A stretch of DNA of 64,000 nt from SIG299 sp045531955. Its GTDB lineage: Bacteria; Bacillota; Clostridia; Lachnospirales; Lachnospiraceae. Positions 1 through 7,802 of the stretch are shown in pieces. How positions within the stretch are numbered: position 1 is the stretch's first letter; each line of letters begins with the position of its first letter. The translations under genes and the position numbers were made by a program. The stretch covers positions 1 to 64,000 of the forward strand of contig JAZSFC010000026.1 in the NCBI GenBank assembly GCA_045531955.1, read 5' to 3'. The notes under the pieces were generated by a model. The model had not been told where the DNA came from, searched no databases, and saw only the letters and a program-made list of their open reading frames with translations.

Positions 1-14
1 CCTCCTTTGTTTTA

Positions 15-102
15 ATGCGGTTGGCGAACCAGCATTATTATAACATGGGAGGTTTTTTACTGTAAGCTGAAGCGACTTCAACCACCCGCATAGCAGGTGG
101 TT
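15..102. repeat. Possible remnant of an IS200/IS605-type element end
   Basis: Three small hairpins lie in a row without a gene: ATGC-GGTT/AACC-GCAT at 15-35, GAAG-CGA-CTTC at 69-79, and AACCACC/GGTGGTT at 80-102. Adjacent short hairpins with a pyrimidine-rich loop resemble the transposase-recognised ends of IS200/IS605 (TnpB-type) elements in Clostridia. That is family knowledge recalled, not checked. No transposase gene is visible in the window, so this could equally be the terminator of a gene to the left. Confidence 0.3.
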
Positions 103-175
103 TATTTGTTTTTGTCATTCCATTTTTCGGACCACGAAAAACTCCATTCCAAAAACAGGGCCTTGCCCTAACAAT

Positions 176-210
176 AAAAGCAGCCGGCATTATCTGTCAG
201 CTGCTTTTTT
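176..210 (-). terminator. Rho-independent terminator of the LicD operon
   Basis: AAAAGCAGC (176-184) pairs with GCTGCTTTT (200-208). The stem overlaps the stop codon of the minus-strand LicD-like gene and is followed by a T-run on that strand. It ends the threonine aldolase, glycosyltransferase and LicD transcription unit. Confidence 0.75.
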
Positions 211-1023
211 CTTATCATATAGTTTATATGGCGTATTAAAATCTACATAGGCAGCCGGATGCTTCCCTTTTTCCCGTTCCGCTTCCGACGGAGGAGTCAT
301 GTAGTTTTCTCCGTATAAACAAGTCAAATACTGTTCCGGATGCTCTGCTCCGTTATAACTTCTCTGCTCAAATGAATAACTTTGCGGCACACCAAAAATT
401 TCTTTTTTTATGTCCTCCCGGAGTCCCCAGTGTCCTAACAGATTAGAATAATACGGACTGCCGCTCGTTCCTTTCCTTATGCAGTTATCCATACGCTTTG
501 TAATTGCATCCACATCAAACAGTAATTGAATCATCCGGATAATGATTACTTTTGGAAGCGCTCGTTTTTTCTCATGAAAATCCAGTATCAATCCATACAA
601 TATCCGCTTATACAGACATATCTGATAATATTTTAATTTTCTTTGCCACGCTTTGGCGGGTGCTTCGTCCAACGGAAAAATTTCCAGATACACACCACCC
701 ACATAAGTATCCTTGCTCCGTCGCTGCTCAATATAGGTAGTATTTACATTTTCAAAATGGGCAAACGCATATGGAATACCGGATTCCAGCCGGTGATGGC
801 GTAAACCAAAGCCGACAGGCATTTTGTCTTTTAATGCTAATAGCTTTTCGTAATCCTTCCTTGGCATTCCGATATCAATATCGTCGTCCCACGGGATAAA
901 ACCCCGATGCCGGTAAGCCCCTAGCATAGTACCGCCCAGCATATAATAGGTCAAGCCCTGCTCTTTGCAGAATCCGTGAAAAACATCCATCACTTCCAAT
1001 AGATTTTCATGTAATTCCTGCAT
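190..1023 (-). CDS. LicD family protein (nucleotidyltransferase-fold phosphotransferase), first copy
   Basis: A 277-residue protein with the LicD signature near the N-terminus: GGTMLGAYRHRGFIPWDDDIDIG, split here as GGTMLGAYRH then GFIPWDDDIDIG, with the metal-binding DDDID. LicD proteins transfer phosphocholine or similar phospho-substituents onto cell-surface glycans or teichoic acids and act at the cytoplasmic face. It is the last gene of a minus-strand unit behind a second LicD and a family 2 glycosyltransferase, so decoration of a surface polymer is the likely job. The transferred group cannot be told from sequence. No choline kinase or cytidylyltransferase (LicA/LicC) is present in the window. 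The terminator overlaps its stop codon. Confidence 0.85.
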   Translation of the reverse strand: MQELHENLLEVMDVFHGFCKEQGLTYYMLGGTMLGAYRHRGFIPWDDDIDIGMPRKDYEKLLALKDKMPVGFGLRHHRLESGIPYAFAHFENVNTTYIEQRRSKDTYVGGVYLEIFPLDEAPAKAWQRKLKYYQICLYKRILYGLILDFHEKKRALPKVIIIRMIQLLFDVDAITKRMDNCIRKGTSGSPYYSNLLGHWGLREDIKKEIFGVPQSYSFEQRSYNGAEHPEQYLTCLYGENYMTPPSEAEREKGKHPAAYVDFNTPYKLYDKKKAADR

Positions 1024-1043
1024 TTTGTGCTACCTCTTCCTTT

Positions 1044-1886
1044 CTACTCCTCATTCTGCAATGTCAATTCTGCATCTATCACTTCTGTATAATGCTTATT
1101 ACGCAGGTCTTCCTCCGGCGGAGTCATATAATCTCCATACATCTGGGTTAAAATGGCATCATAATTTTTCGGAGCTTTGCACATCATTCCTTCAAAAACA
1201 TACTCTGCTGTTTCATCATAATATTTTTTCGGAAACACCTCTTTCATCCGATAGGCACCCATAAAATTTCCTACATATGCAGAAGTTTCATAATCAAACC
1301 GCTTTAATGCACGGTCAATCTTTTCCATCAGTTTACGGGTATTTAAAATTTTATCAAACTTAATTACTTTACCGATATTGACAAGAATCTGCTCATACCA
1401 GACACGTTTTTTTACACTTACTGCCACAATTTTATCAAACTGAGAATATACAAACAAGAAGCGTAAAAACAATAAATATAACCCGTACAGCTTACGAAGG
1501 AAACGATTTCCCGGCATACCGTCCAAAGGAAAAACATCGATCCAGGCATAAGTTTCCTTTTCTTTCACACCGGACCGGTCAATGACCCTGCTGTTATAAT
1601 TGTATACCTTAGGATTACAATAAATATGCTGTTCACTTGTTCTGAAATGCACATATCCCAAAGGAGCCTTTAGTTCCACCGGCGCAATCTTACAAAATTT
1701 TTCAAAATCAGCCCTCGGCAAACCGATATCAATATCATCATCCCACGGAATAAATCCTTGATGCCGGACAGCCCCAAGAAAGGTTCCTCCCATCAGATAA
1801 TATCTCAACTCATGCTTCTCACATAGTTCTATTATCTGCTTTAAGATATCCCGCTCAATTAATTGAAGTTTGCGTAAATTCGTCAT
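1044..1886 (-). CDS. LicD family protein, second copy
   Basis: A 280-residue paralogue of the downstream gene. It carries the same core (MGGTFLGAVRH, then GFIPWDDDIDIG) and the same C-terminal pattern, in which a YGDYMTPP segment matches YGENYMTPP of the other copy. The start codon comes one base after the stop of the glycosyltransferase gene (TGA-C-ATG), so translation is probably coupled. Tandem LicD genes are common in surface-glycan clusters of Firmicutes; each copy may modify a different sugar position. Substrate unknown. Confidence 0.85.
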   Translation of the reverse strand: MTNLRKLQLIERDILKQIIELCEKHELRYYLMGGTFLGAVRHQGFIPWDDDIDIGLPRADFEKFCKIAPVELKAPLGYVHFRTSEQHIYCNPKVYNYNSRVIDRSGVKEKETYAWIDVFPLDGMPGNRFLRKLYGLYLLFLRFLFVYSQFDKIVAVSVKKRVWYEQILVNIGKVIKFDKILNTRKLMEKIDRALKRFDYETSAYVGNFMGAYRMKEVFPKKYYDETAEYVFEGMMCKAPKNYDAILTQMYGDYMTPPEEDLRNKHYTEVIDAELTLQNEE

Positions 1887-1887
1887 G

Positions 1888-2865
1888 TCATCTGCTCCAG
1901 TACGAATGGTTGTTTGTCAGATGTAAAATCCAGTCTTTTTTCAGCCACTTATGATGCTTTCCAAGAAAATATCCCACGGCTTTGAAAATATTTTCACCAA
2001 CAAAATCTGCAATTTCCATATAATATTTCTGATTTATCAGATAGGATAATACTGCTGTTCCGTACTTAAATCCGGCTTTTTCCTCACTTCCGGCCTTGAA
2101 AACCCTGGAATTATCCGCATGGGAAACTCCTTCGTCAAATTTCCTCCTCAACTGATACATCCAGTTATTGCTTTCTGAATAATAAACTTTTGCCTCTGCG
2201 CAATAAGCAATCTTTCCGTTTGACGCTAATAACCCCGCCCCAAAAAGATTTCCTTCTCCTGCAATGATTTTATCAGAAAAACCACCCATCGATTCAAAAA
2301 CATCTCTGCGATACATCGCACAGGCATTAGAAATTCGGAATGCCCGGACACCATACGTTTCTATATCTTCTTTACTGCGCACATAGGATTTAGACGGATA
2401 ATCGTACAAATTAATATATGTCTTTAATACTCCTGCTGCAGGACCGGTTACATGTCTTGCCCAGGCAACACCGGCACCGCCTTCCATACTCCACAGTAAC
2501 TCCTCGATGAGTTTTGCATCTGCAGGAACGGAATCCTGCTTCATAAAGAGAAGAAACGGACTCTCCGAACGTTTTGCACCGACGTTTCTGGTAGCGCCTT
2601 CATCAAAATATTTTTCTTTCACCGGGACAATTTCCAAGCGAAGCGGCAGTCTGTGACCAAATAATTTATATTTCCCAAAATACTTATAAATTTGCTTCTG
2701 AAGTTCTTCACAGGAATCTTCCTTCCAACCTGTTTCGACATTTAAAATCACCACTTTTTCCGGCAGTACCGTCTGACCTGCCAAACCCTCCAGTAGTTTA
2801 AACAACCGCTTTCCCCAGTGACACACCGGAATGATAACATCTACCTTACTTTTTAGTATTCCCAT
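1888..2865 (-). CDS. Family 2 glycosyltransferase
   Basis: A 325-residue protein with a GT-A fold start (VDVIIPVCHWGKRLFKLLEGL), an acidic loop region (DEGATRNVG, then LLFMKQDSVPAD, where a DxD-like metal site is expected), and a downstream segment (ACAMYRRDVFESMGGF) typical of rhamnosyltransferase-like GT2 enzymes. It has no membrane segment, so it works at the inner membrane face. The AAGGGGAG-type site before the ATG supports the start. It lies 41 bases after threonine aldolase and is translationally coupled to the LicD pair. Acceptor and donor sugar are unknown. Confidence 0.85.
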   Translation of the reverse strand: MGILKSKVDVIIPVCHWGKRLFKLLEGLAGQTVLPEKVVILNVETGWKEDSCEELQKQIYKYFGKYKLFGHRLPLRLEIVPVKEKYFDEGATRNVGAKRSESPFLLFMKQDSVPADAKLIEELLWSMEGGAGVAWARHVTGPAAGVLKTYINLYDYPSKSYVRSKEDIETYGVRAFRISNACAMYRRDVFESMGGFSDKIIAGEGNLFGAGLLASNGKIAYCAEAKVYYSESNNWMYQLRRKFDEGVSHADNSRVFKAGSEEKAGFKYGTAVLSYLINQKYYMEIADFVGENIFKAVGYFLGKHHKWLKKDWILHLTNNHSYWSR

Positions 2866-2906
2866 TTACATTCTCCCCTTTCCTGTCTATTTTACATTAC
2901 TGTTTT

Positions 2907-3938
2907 TTATCGCTTTACTATTGCCTTTACAGTCTCTATCAACCGTTCTACATCCTCTTCCCTTGTTGCCCAGGAAGTGCAAAAACGGATGGCATACCGA
3001 TTATCATCTATCCTGTCATTATATTCAAATAAAAAGCTTCGGTTAAGAACCTCTATCTCCTCATTTGTAAAAATTGGAAACTGCTGATTTGTTACCGAAT
3101 CTGCCATAAAAGTAACACCACATGCACAAAGTCCCTGTTTTAACTTCATTGCCATTTTGTTTGCGTGAGCCGCTGCTTTAAAAAACAAATCATCTGTAAA
3201 CAACCGGTCAAATTGTATTCCAAGAAGTCTTCCTTTCGCCAACATTCCGCCGTGCTGTTTAATAGAATAGCGGAATTCTCTCTTCATTTCCGGATTGATA
3301 AGTACCACTGCTTCGCCAAATAAAGCACCGTTTTTGGTGCCGCCGATATAAAAGGCATCGGTAAGATCAGCAATGTCTTCAATTGTTAAATCGTTTCCTT
3401 CTGCAGATAGAGCACTGCCAAGACGGGCACCATCCATATACAAATACAAACCGAGTTCCTTACAACAAGCCGAGATTTCTTCCAACTCTTTTTTATAATA
3501 AATGGTACCGATTTCCGTTGAATCAGAAATATATACCATCTTGGGTTTTACCATATGTTCATCGGAATGGTATTCCACTGCTGCACAGATATTCTGAGGT
3601 GTCACCTTTCCTTCTTTTCCTTCTACCGCAATTACCTTATGACCGGTTGCCTCAATCGCACCGGTTTCATGCACATTAATATGCGCCGTTTTTACACCGA
3701 TAACTGCTTCAAAAGAACGAAGGAATGCACTGATGCAGGTTTGATTTGCCTGGGTTCCTCCCACCAGAAAATGCACCTGGGCATCCGGACGGTTGATTCT
3801 TTTTTTAATTTTTTCCGATGCAGAAGCACAGTATTCATCCATTCCGTATCCTACGGTAGATTCCAAATTCGTTTTAACCAGTGCTTCCATTATTTCCGGC
3901 AAAGCACCCTCGCTGTAGTCATTTTTAAAACTTATCAT
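2907..3938 (-). CDS. ltaE: Low-specificity L-threonine aldolase
   Basis: A 343-residue PLP enzyme of fold type I that cleaves L-threonine or allo-threonine to glycine and acetaldehyde. Visible hallmarks: NDYSEGALPEIMEAL at the N-terminus, HFLVGGTQANQT, HINVHETGAIEATGHK, YMDGARLGSAL (PLP-binding Asp and Arg), and FYIGGTKNGALFGEAVV with the Schiff-base lysine in GGTKNG. The length fits the family. An AGAGGA site precedes the ATG. It leads the unit that continues into the glycosyltransferase, but no functional link to it is evident. Confidence 0.9.
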   Translation of the reverse strand: MISFKNDYSEGALPEIMEALVKTNLESTVGYGMDEYCASASEKIKKRINRPDAQVHFLVGGTQANQTCISAFLRSFEAVIGVKTAHINVHETGAIEATGHKVIAVEGKEGKVTPQNICAAVEYHSDEHMVKPKMVYISDSTEIGTIYYKKELEEISACCKELGLYLYMDGARLGSALSAEGNDLTIEDIADLTDAFYIGGTKNGALFGEAVVLINPEMKREFRYSIKQHGGMLAKGRLLGIQFDRLFTDDLFFKAAAHANKMAMKLKQGLCACGVTFMADSVTNQQFPIFTNEEIEVLNRSFLFEYNDRIDDNRYAIRFCTSWATREEDVERLIETVKAIVKR

Positions 3939-4041
3939 AAGGCCTGTCCTCTTTTCTGTCTTTGAAATTCCGCACTACTATAATCCACAAGATTTCCCTA
4001 CTATAATAATATCAATTCTTCGCGGAGTAATCAAGTTCATA

Positions 4042-4070
4042 TTGATAAAAAAGACGAATTCTGTTATAAT
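4042..4070 (+). promoter_or_regulatory. Sigma-A promoter of the Ca/Na exchanger gene
   Basis: TTGATA (4042-4047) and TATAAT (4065-4070) are separated by exactly 17 bases. The predicted start of transcription is near 4077. The leader then holds a small hairpin, GCGAGG/CCTCGC (about 4080-4098), whose loop contains part of an AGGAGG sequence. Confidence 0.75.
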
Positions 4071-4142
4071 GATTTTTACGCGAGGAGGTTCCCTCGCACT
4101 CACATGACAAAAGAATATATACAAACAAAGGAGAGTTTATCT

Positions 4143-5117
4143 ATGGAAATGTTAGTTTCTGTACTGTTGTTTGCGGTCGGCCTTGTGTTGCTTATTAAAG
4201 GCGGCGACTGGTTCGTAGACGGTGCTTCCGGCATTGCTACCCGCTTCCATCTGCCTGATATTGTGGTAGGTGCCACCGTAGTTTCCATCGGAACCACCTT
4301 ACCTGAGGTAATGGTTTCCGCTACCGGAGCCCTGCAGGGTCAGGGTGCCATGGCTTACGGTAACGCCATCGGTTCCATCATTTGTAACACAGCCCTCATT
4401 GCTGCAATTTCCGTTGCCTGCAATCCGGGTCCGGTTAATGTAAAAACCATGAAGATGCCTGTTTTATTCTTCTTCGGTTCCGCTGCCCTGTACTGCCTGG
4501 CTGCTTACGGTCTTGGCGAGTTCCCTCGCTGGATGGGCTTCTTGTTATTAACCATTTTCGTAATTTACACCATCTTAAATGTTCGTAACGGATTAAAAAA
4601 TCCTACGGAAAGTGCTGATGACGATGCAGAAGAAACAAAAGAGCGTCCATTTTGGCAGCAGCTTGCTTTATTAGTAGTCGGGGCCGCAGTTATCGCAGTA
4701 GGCGCAAGACTCTTAGTTAACCACGGTACCATCATCGCAACAAAGCTTGGTGTTCCTGAAACCGTAATCGCCCTTACCTTCGTTGCACTTGGTACATCCT
4801 TACCGGAACTTGTTACTACTATCACTTCCTTAAAGAAAGGCCGTGCTTCCCTTGGTATCGGTAATGTTATCGGTGCAAATGTATTTAACTTAGTACTGGT
4901 TTCCGGTATTTCCGTTGCACTTGCTCCGTTTGAAGTACCGGTTGGTAAAACATTCTTTGGCATCAACTCTTCCTTAATTTTAGATATTCCGCTGATGCTG
5001 GTTGTAATGCTGTTACTTACGGTTCCTGCACTGATGAAGAAGAAATTAGGCCGTTGGCAGGGTATCACACTGCTTTGCATTTACGCAGCATTCTGTGTAA
5101 GCCAATTCTTCCTGTAA
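4143..5117 (+). CDS. Calcium/sodium antiporter of the CaCA family (YrbG-like)
   Basis: A membrane protein of about 324 residues with the two inverted alpha-repeats of the K-dependent Na/Ca exchanger family. The first is GATVVSIGTTLPEVMVSATGA followed by YGNAIGSIICN (given in two parts). The second is IALTFVALGTSLPELVTT followed by GIGNVIGANVFNL. About ten membrane segments flank an acidic loop (SADDDAEETKE). It probably exports Ca2+ using the Na+ gradient. The start at 4143 is chosen because AAAGGAGAG lies nine bases upstream; an in-frame ATG at 4104 has its AGGAGG too far away and inside a hairpin. It is a single-gene unit with its own promoter and terminator. Confidence 0.88.
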   Translation: MEMLVSVLLFAVGLVLLIKGGDWFVDGASGIATRFHLPDIVVGATVVSIGTTLPEVMVSATGALQGQGAMAYGNAIGSIICNTALIAAISVACNPGPVNVKTMKMPVLFFFGSAALYCLAAYGLGEFPRWMGFLLLTIFVIYTILNVRNGLKNPTESADDDAEETKERPFWQQLALLVVGAAVIAVGARLLVNHGTIIATKLGVPETVIALTFVALGTSLPELVTTITSLKKGRASLGIGNVIGANVFNLVLVSGISVALAPFEVPVGKTFFGINSSLILDIPLMLVVMLLLTVPALMKKKLGRWQGITLLCIYAAFCVSQFFL

Positions 5118-5122
5118 ATAAC

Positions 5123-5180
5123 AAAAACCTCATCCCTCGCAGATTCCCCTGATTAGGAACTGCTCCGGGATGAGGTTTTT
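5123..5180 (+). terminator. Terminator after the exchanger gene
   Basis: AAAAACCTCATCCC (5123-5136) pairs with GGGATGAGGTTTTT (5167-5180). The 14-bp stem ends in a T-run on the plus strand. The long loop holds a secondary weak stem. Confidence 0.85.
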
Positions 5181-5191
5181 TATGTTTTTTG

Positions 5192-5247
5192 AACCGCCGG
5201 CAGGTTTTATGAATCCAATTTGGCGGTTTTCAAACAGTAACCTGTTA
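5192..5247. repeat. Copy of a dispersed palindromic repeat (type A)
   Basis: AACCGCC (5192-5198) pairs with GGCGGTT (5222-5228), followed by AAACAGTAACCTGTTA (5232-5247). From CGGCAGGTTTTA onward this 50-bp block matches, in inverse orientation and with few changes, 7803-7849. The last bases form the stop codon of the minus-strand gene that ends at 5245. Confidence 0.7.
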
Positions 5248-5592
5248 CTCCTCTTTATCCAAATAAAAATAAAACACCTTTTTCATATCCTCATTTGATA
5301 GAAACGGATACATAACATCCAGATTCATTTCTCTTTTCCCTGCAATAACATCCTCCACAATCTCATGCATCACTCTTCCTGAAATAAAAGGAAGAAATCT
5401 TCCGTAATCTTTTCCGGCTTCCACTGTTTCCAAAAACATTTTGTCAATCACGGCGGTACTCATGAATGGAAACAAATCACTTAACCGGAATCCTTTCCAT
5501 TCCTCCGCCTCGCTTTCCAATACATTTTTAGCAATCATATCAATTTCTTCCGCTCCCAAAAAAGGCAGCATCTTTTTTAACTCATGACTCAT
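5245..5592 (-). CDS. Small PF-repeat protein, partner of an XRE regulator
   Basis: A 115-residue acidic, all-helical protein without signal or membrane segment. It consists of four degenerate repeats, each starting with an aromatic or aliphatic residue and Pro-Phe: MLPFLG (residues 8-13), LFPFMS (40-45), FLPFIS (66-71) and MYPFLS (94-99). Each is followed by a helix of the form V/E-I-D-x-M. The spacing is 32, 26 and 28 residues. The start ATG follows GTGAGG by six bases; an upstream GTG in frame would add four residues. It is co-transcribed with the XRE gene before it. The C-terminal half of that regulator holds a weaker version of the same repeat. I do not recognise a named family; a ligand-sensing or protein-interaction role is inference. 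Confidence 0.7.
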   Translation of the reverse strand: MSHELKKMLPFLGAEEIDMIAKNVLESEAEEWKGFRLSDLFPFMSTAVIDKMFLETVEAGKDYGRFLPFISGRVMHEIVEDVIAGKREMNLDVMYPFLSNEDMKKVFYFYLDKEE

Positions 5593-5610
5593 AATTTTCC
5601 TCACTTTCTG

Positions 5611-6081
5611 CTATAAATCCCTCGCATTTTTCTTTCTAAAAAAGTTCAAATTATCACGCATAAATACCTGTTCCGATGTAGACAAACGGTCATATAGTGC
5701 TCCATCTATGTTTTCGCCCTTACGTTTGATAGAACTTAGCACCTGCATCCTCTCCTCCGACGAAAACTGCCAGAACACCTCCGACAAGTCCACCTTCAAT
5801 TCACCGTCACAAATTCGACGGACAATATATTCCCGGTTATGACCCTGAAAGAGATTCTGCGGGTCCGGTTCTTCATTCAAACACAACAATTCTTCAAAGG
5901 ACACCCCGAATAATCTGGTTAACGTAATCAGATTGTCAATGGTAGGCACTGCCTGTCCCAGTTCCCATCTGGACACCGCTTGTCTGCTTACATAAAGCAA
6001 TTCTGCCAGCTGGTCCTGATGATACTTATTTTTTATGCGATATTCCTGTATCTTTTTTCCCACGGCAATACAGTCTAACAT
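5611..6081 (-). CDS. XRE-family helix-turn-helix regulator
   Basis: A protein of about 156 residues. The N-terminal Cro/CI-type HTH reads IQEYRIKNKYHQDQLAELLY, then VSRQAVSRWELGQAVPTIDN, with the typical SRQAVSRWE recognition helix. The C-terminal half is a helical tail with two weak repeats (LSEVFWQFSSEERMQVLSS and YDRLSTSEQVFMRDNL) that look like the PF repeats of the next gene. The start is set at the ATG behind AGGAG with a five-base spacer; the open frame extends 18 codons further upstream without a site. The target is unknown. Confidence 0.8.
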   Translation of the reverse strand: MLDCIAVGKKIQEYRIKNKYHQDQLAELLYVSRQAVSRWELGQAVPTIDNLITLTRLFGVSFEELLCLNEEPDPQNLFQGHNREYIVRRICDGELKVDLSEVFWQFSSEERMQVLSSIKRKGENIDGALYDRLSTSEQVFMRDNLNFFRKKNARDL

Positions 6082-6159
6082 ACCTTCTCCTTTCTGCCGC
6101 ATGGCTGTTGTTTGAAACGTTTCTGTGATAAGCATACACCGTTTTTAAAAATAAGTCAC

Positions 6160-6216
6160 GCAATTTGAAATTGCAAAACAAGGTTACTGTTTGAAAATCC
6201 GAACAGTAACCTTGTT
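6160..6216. repeat. Perfect 15-bp hairpin of the type A repeat word, with a flanking hairpin
   Basis: AACAAGGTTACTGTT (6177-6191) and its exact complement (6202-6216) flank a ten-base loop. The same word forms the outer arms of the element at 7803-8000. A second hairpin, CAATTTGAAATTG, lies just before it. The hairpin ends four bases before the toxin pseudogene stop codon and can act as its terminator. Confidence 0.75.
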
Positions 6217-6219
6217 ATT

Positions 6220-6501
6220 TTACATATCAAATAAATCTGCATGTGTTCCGGTATCAACTAAGGTCAATACCAATATATCATCTTCCTTCAGATACATTAA
6301 CAGCCAGTCCGGCTGAATATGACATTCCCTGAAACCTTTATATTTTCCTTTTAGTTCATGGTCATGATATTTTTCTTCTAATGGAATTCCATGACGAAGT
6401 TTATCAACAATTCCCTCTAATAATTTTGTATCCAAACCTCGCTTTTAGGCTAATTTATAACTTTTCTTAAATTTTGCCGACCATTTAACTTCATATATCA
6501 T
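6220..6501 (-). pseudogene. YafQ-type mRNA interferase toxin interrupted by a nonsense codon
   Basis: Read from the ATG at 6501, which overlaps the antitoxin stop by four bases (ATGA), the frame gives a 93-codon YafQ/RelE-like protein: MIYEVKWSAKFKKSYKLA, a TAA stop at 6447-6445 (codon 19), then KRGLDTKLLEG and onward. Length and order match YafQ (about 92 residues). The catalytic region after the stop is intact: KYHDHELKG, ECHIQPDWLL and GTHADLF hold the His and Asp residues known from YafQ. The interrupted codon lies where family members usually have Lys, so one A-to-T change would explain it. A restart at TTG 6435 lacks a proper binding site. Probably a recent inactivation. Confidence 0.8.
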
Positions 6502-6770
6502 GCATCTAACTCCCTAAATAGTTCCTCTAAATCAGTGTATCCCTTCACATTCGGATCCCTGCTAATCCTTTTAGCCTCTTCCATTGCCTCTAAAACCTCC
6601 GGCTTATACTTTGGAAGTTCCACAGCAAAAGGCAAACCATTCTTCAAAATACACTGCTTTAAGAAAATATTAATTGCACCGGACATATCCATACCGAGCT
6701 GAGCAAATAATTCTACTGCACTTTTCTTTACATCTTCGTCAATTCTAATCTGTGTTGGTACTGTTGCCAT
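6498..6770 (-). CDS. RelB/DinJ family antitoxin
   Basis: A 90-residue protein. The N-terminal ribbon-helix-helix region (TVPTQIRIDEDVKKSAVELF, then AQLGMDMSGAINIFLKQ) is the DinJ/RelB pattern, and the C-terminal tail that would wrap the toxin is present (LEAMEEAKRISRD). The start at 6770 is supported by a GGAG site and by the promoter at 6832-6860, whose transcript begins downstream of the longer open frame's first ATG (6842). It overlaps the broken YafQ-type toxin gene by four bases. With the toxin inactive, it may persist as a repressor or as protection against related toxins. Confidence 0.85.
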   Translation of the reverse strand: MATVPTQIRIDEDVKKSAVELFAQLGMDMSGAINIFLKQCILKNGLPFAVELPKYKPEVLEAMEEAKRISRDPNVKGYTDLEELFRELDA

Positions 6771-6805
6771 CTTAGCCACACTCCTTAATATAAAATCAAA
6801 ATAAT

Positions 6806-6860
6806 ATACTTTAGTATCTCTCTTCTCCTTTATTGTATTCATTTTGATTTACATTGTCAA
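6806..6860 (-). promoter_or_regulatory. Toxin-antitoxin promoter with a palindromic operator candidate
   Basis: On the minus strand, TTGACA (6855-6860) and TACAAT (6832-6837) have a 17-base spacer, a near-ideal sigma-A promoter. Just downstream of the predicted start lies the perfect palindrome ATACTTTAGTAT (6806-6817), well placed as an autoregulatory site for the DinJ-like antitoxin. The operator role is inference. Confidence 0.7.
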
Positions 6861-6971
6861 TTATTTGTATTGTTTTTACGTGTTATTAATAGTCAAAAAA
6901 TATTCTGCTTGAAATCCAATAATCAGCATGTTAAACTCTGCTCATATATCGCATCATACTCTGGAGGTCTT

Positions 6972-7790
6972 ATGAAAAAACTGTATAATAAGTTTCCCAT
7001 ATTAATCGGACTGATACTTGGCATGGGAATTAGTATCTGCTTTATCCTGTTTGAATATTTTTTAGTCACAACCGGAATTTCCGAATGCGGTGTTATTGTA
7101 GACTCCTGTCTGCGAATCATCACAGGCATCTTAACTCTCATACTATTAAAAGTAATATACAAAAATATATTTGGCAAGCTGTTCACTACCCGACCACCTA
7201 AAAGTACTTGGTTGTATTGTATCCCAATGTTCTTATACCTTCTCATACAATTTTTACATCTTCCTACTGCAGAAAGTCTCACAACTGCCTACATTTCCGG
7301 CTTTTTGTGGTCTTGTCTGCAACAAATCGGAACCGGCTTTTGGGAAGAGGCTGCTTCCAAAGGTATTTTAATGAGTGGAATGTTAGACAAATGGAAAGCT
7401 TCTGCAAAAGGCAGGCTTGCAATGGTATTTCTTACCGGTTTATGCTTCGGAGCAACACATATTCTGAATTTTCTGTTTGGAAGTGACATAATTTCCTGTC
7501 TATGGCAAGCTTTATATTCCAGTGCTTTTGGAATATTTGTTGCAGCAATTTATCTACACTCCGGAAATCTTGTACTATGCATGGTAATACATACCGTATG
7601 GGATATTTTAATCCGTATTCCGAACTATTTCTGCGAAAATATACAGTATGGACTGCTGACAGATATTATTTATACAACGGAAGATATTTTAGAATTAGGA
7701 ATCTTTCCAATTGTGGCGATTGTGATTTGTGTGAAATATAAGGGAAACAAGAATTCTGAAGTATCTTCCGATGTTACTGAAACAAACTAA
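6972..7790 (+). CDS. CPBP family intramembrane metalloprotease
   Basis: A 272-residue protein with about seven membrane segments and the CPBP (Abi/CAAX protease) motifs in order: GFWEEAASKG (motif 1, normally EExxxR, here EEAASK), LCFGATHIL (motif 2, FxxxH), and a third His in LVLCMVIHTVWD. Bacterial members are often tied to bacteriocin self-immunity or membrane-protein processing; no bacteriocin gene is seen nearby. The start at 6972 has GGAGG five bases upstream; the open frame reaches back to 6870 without a site. It converges with purL across a large palindromic element. Confidence 0.82.
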   Translation: MKKLYNKFPILIGLILGMGISICFILFEYFLVTTGISECGVIVDSCLRIITGILTLILLKVIYKNIFGKLFTTRPPKSTWLYCIPMFLYLLIQFLHLPTAESLTTAYISGFLWSCLQQIGTGFWEEAASKGILMSGMLDKWKASAKGRLAMVFLTGLCFGATHILNFLFGSDIISCLWQALYSSAFGIFVAAIYLHSGNLVLCMVIHTVWDILIRIPNYFCENIQYGLLTDIIYTTEDILELGIFPIVAIVICVKYKGNKNSEVSSDVTETN

Positions 7791-7802
7791 ATGTCCCAAA
7801 AT

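Noticed and set aside
4080..4130. Riboswitch or attenuator ahead of the Ca/Na exchanger gene
   Set aside because: Only one 6-bp hairpin is present in a leader of about 65 bases, too small for a known aptamer such as yybP-ykoY.
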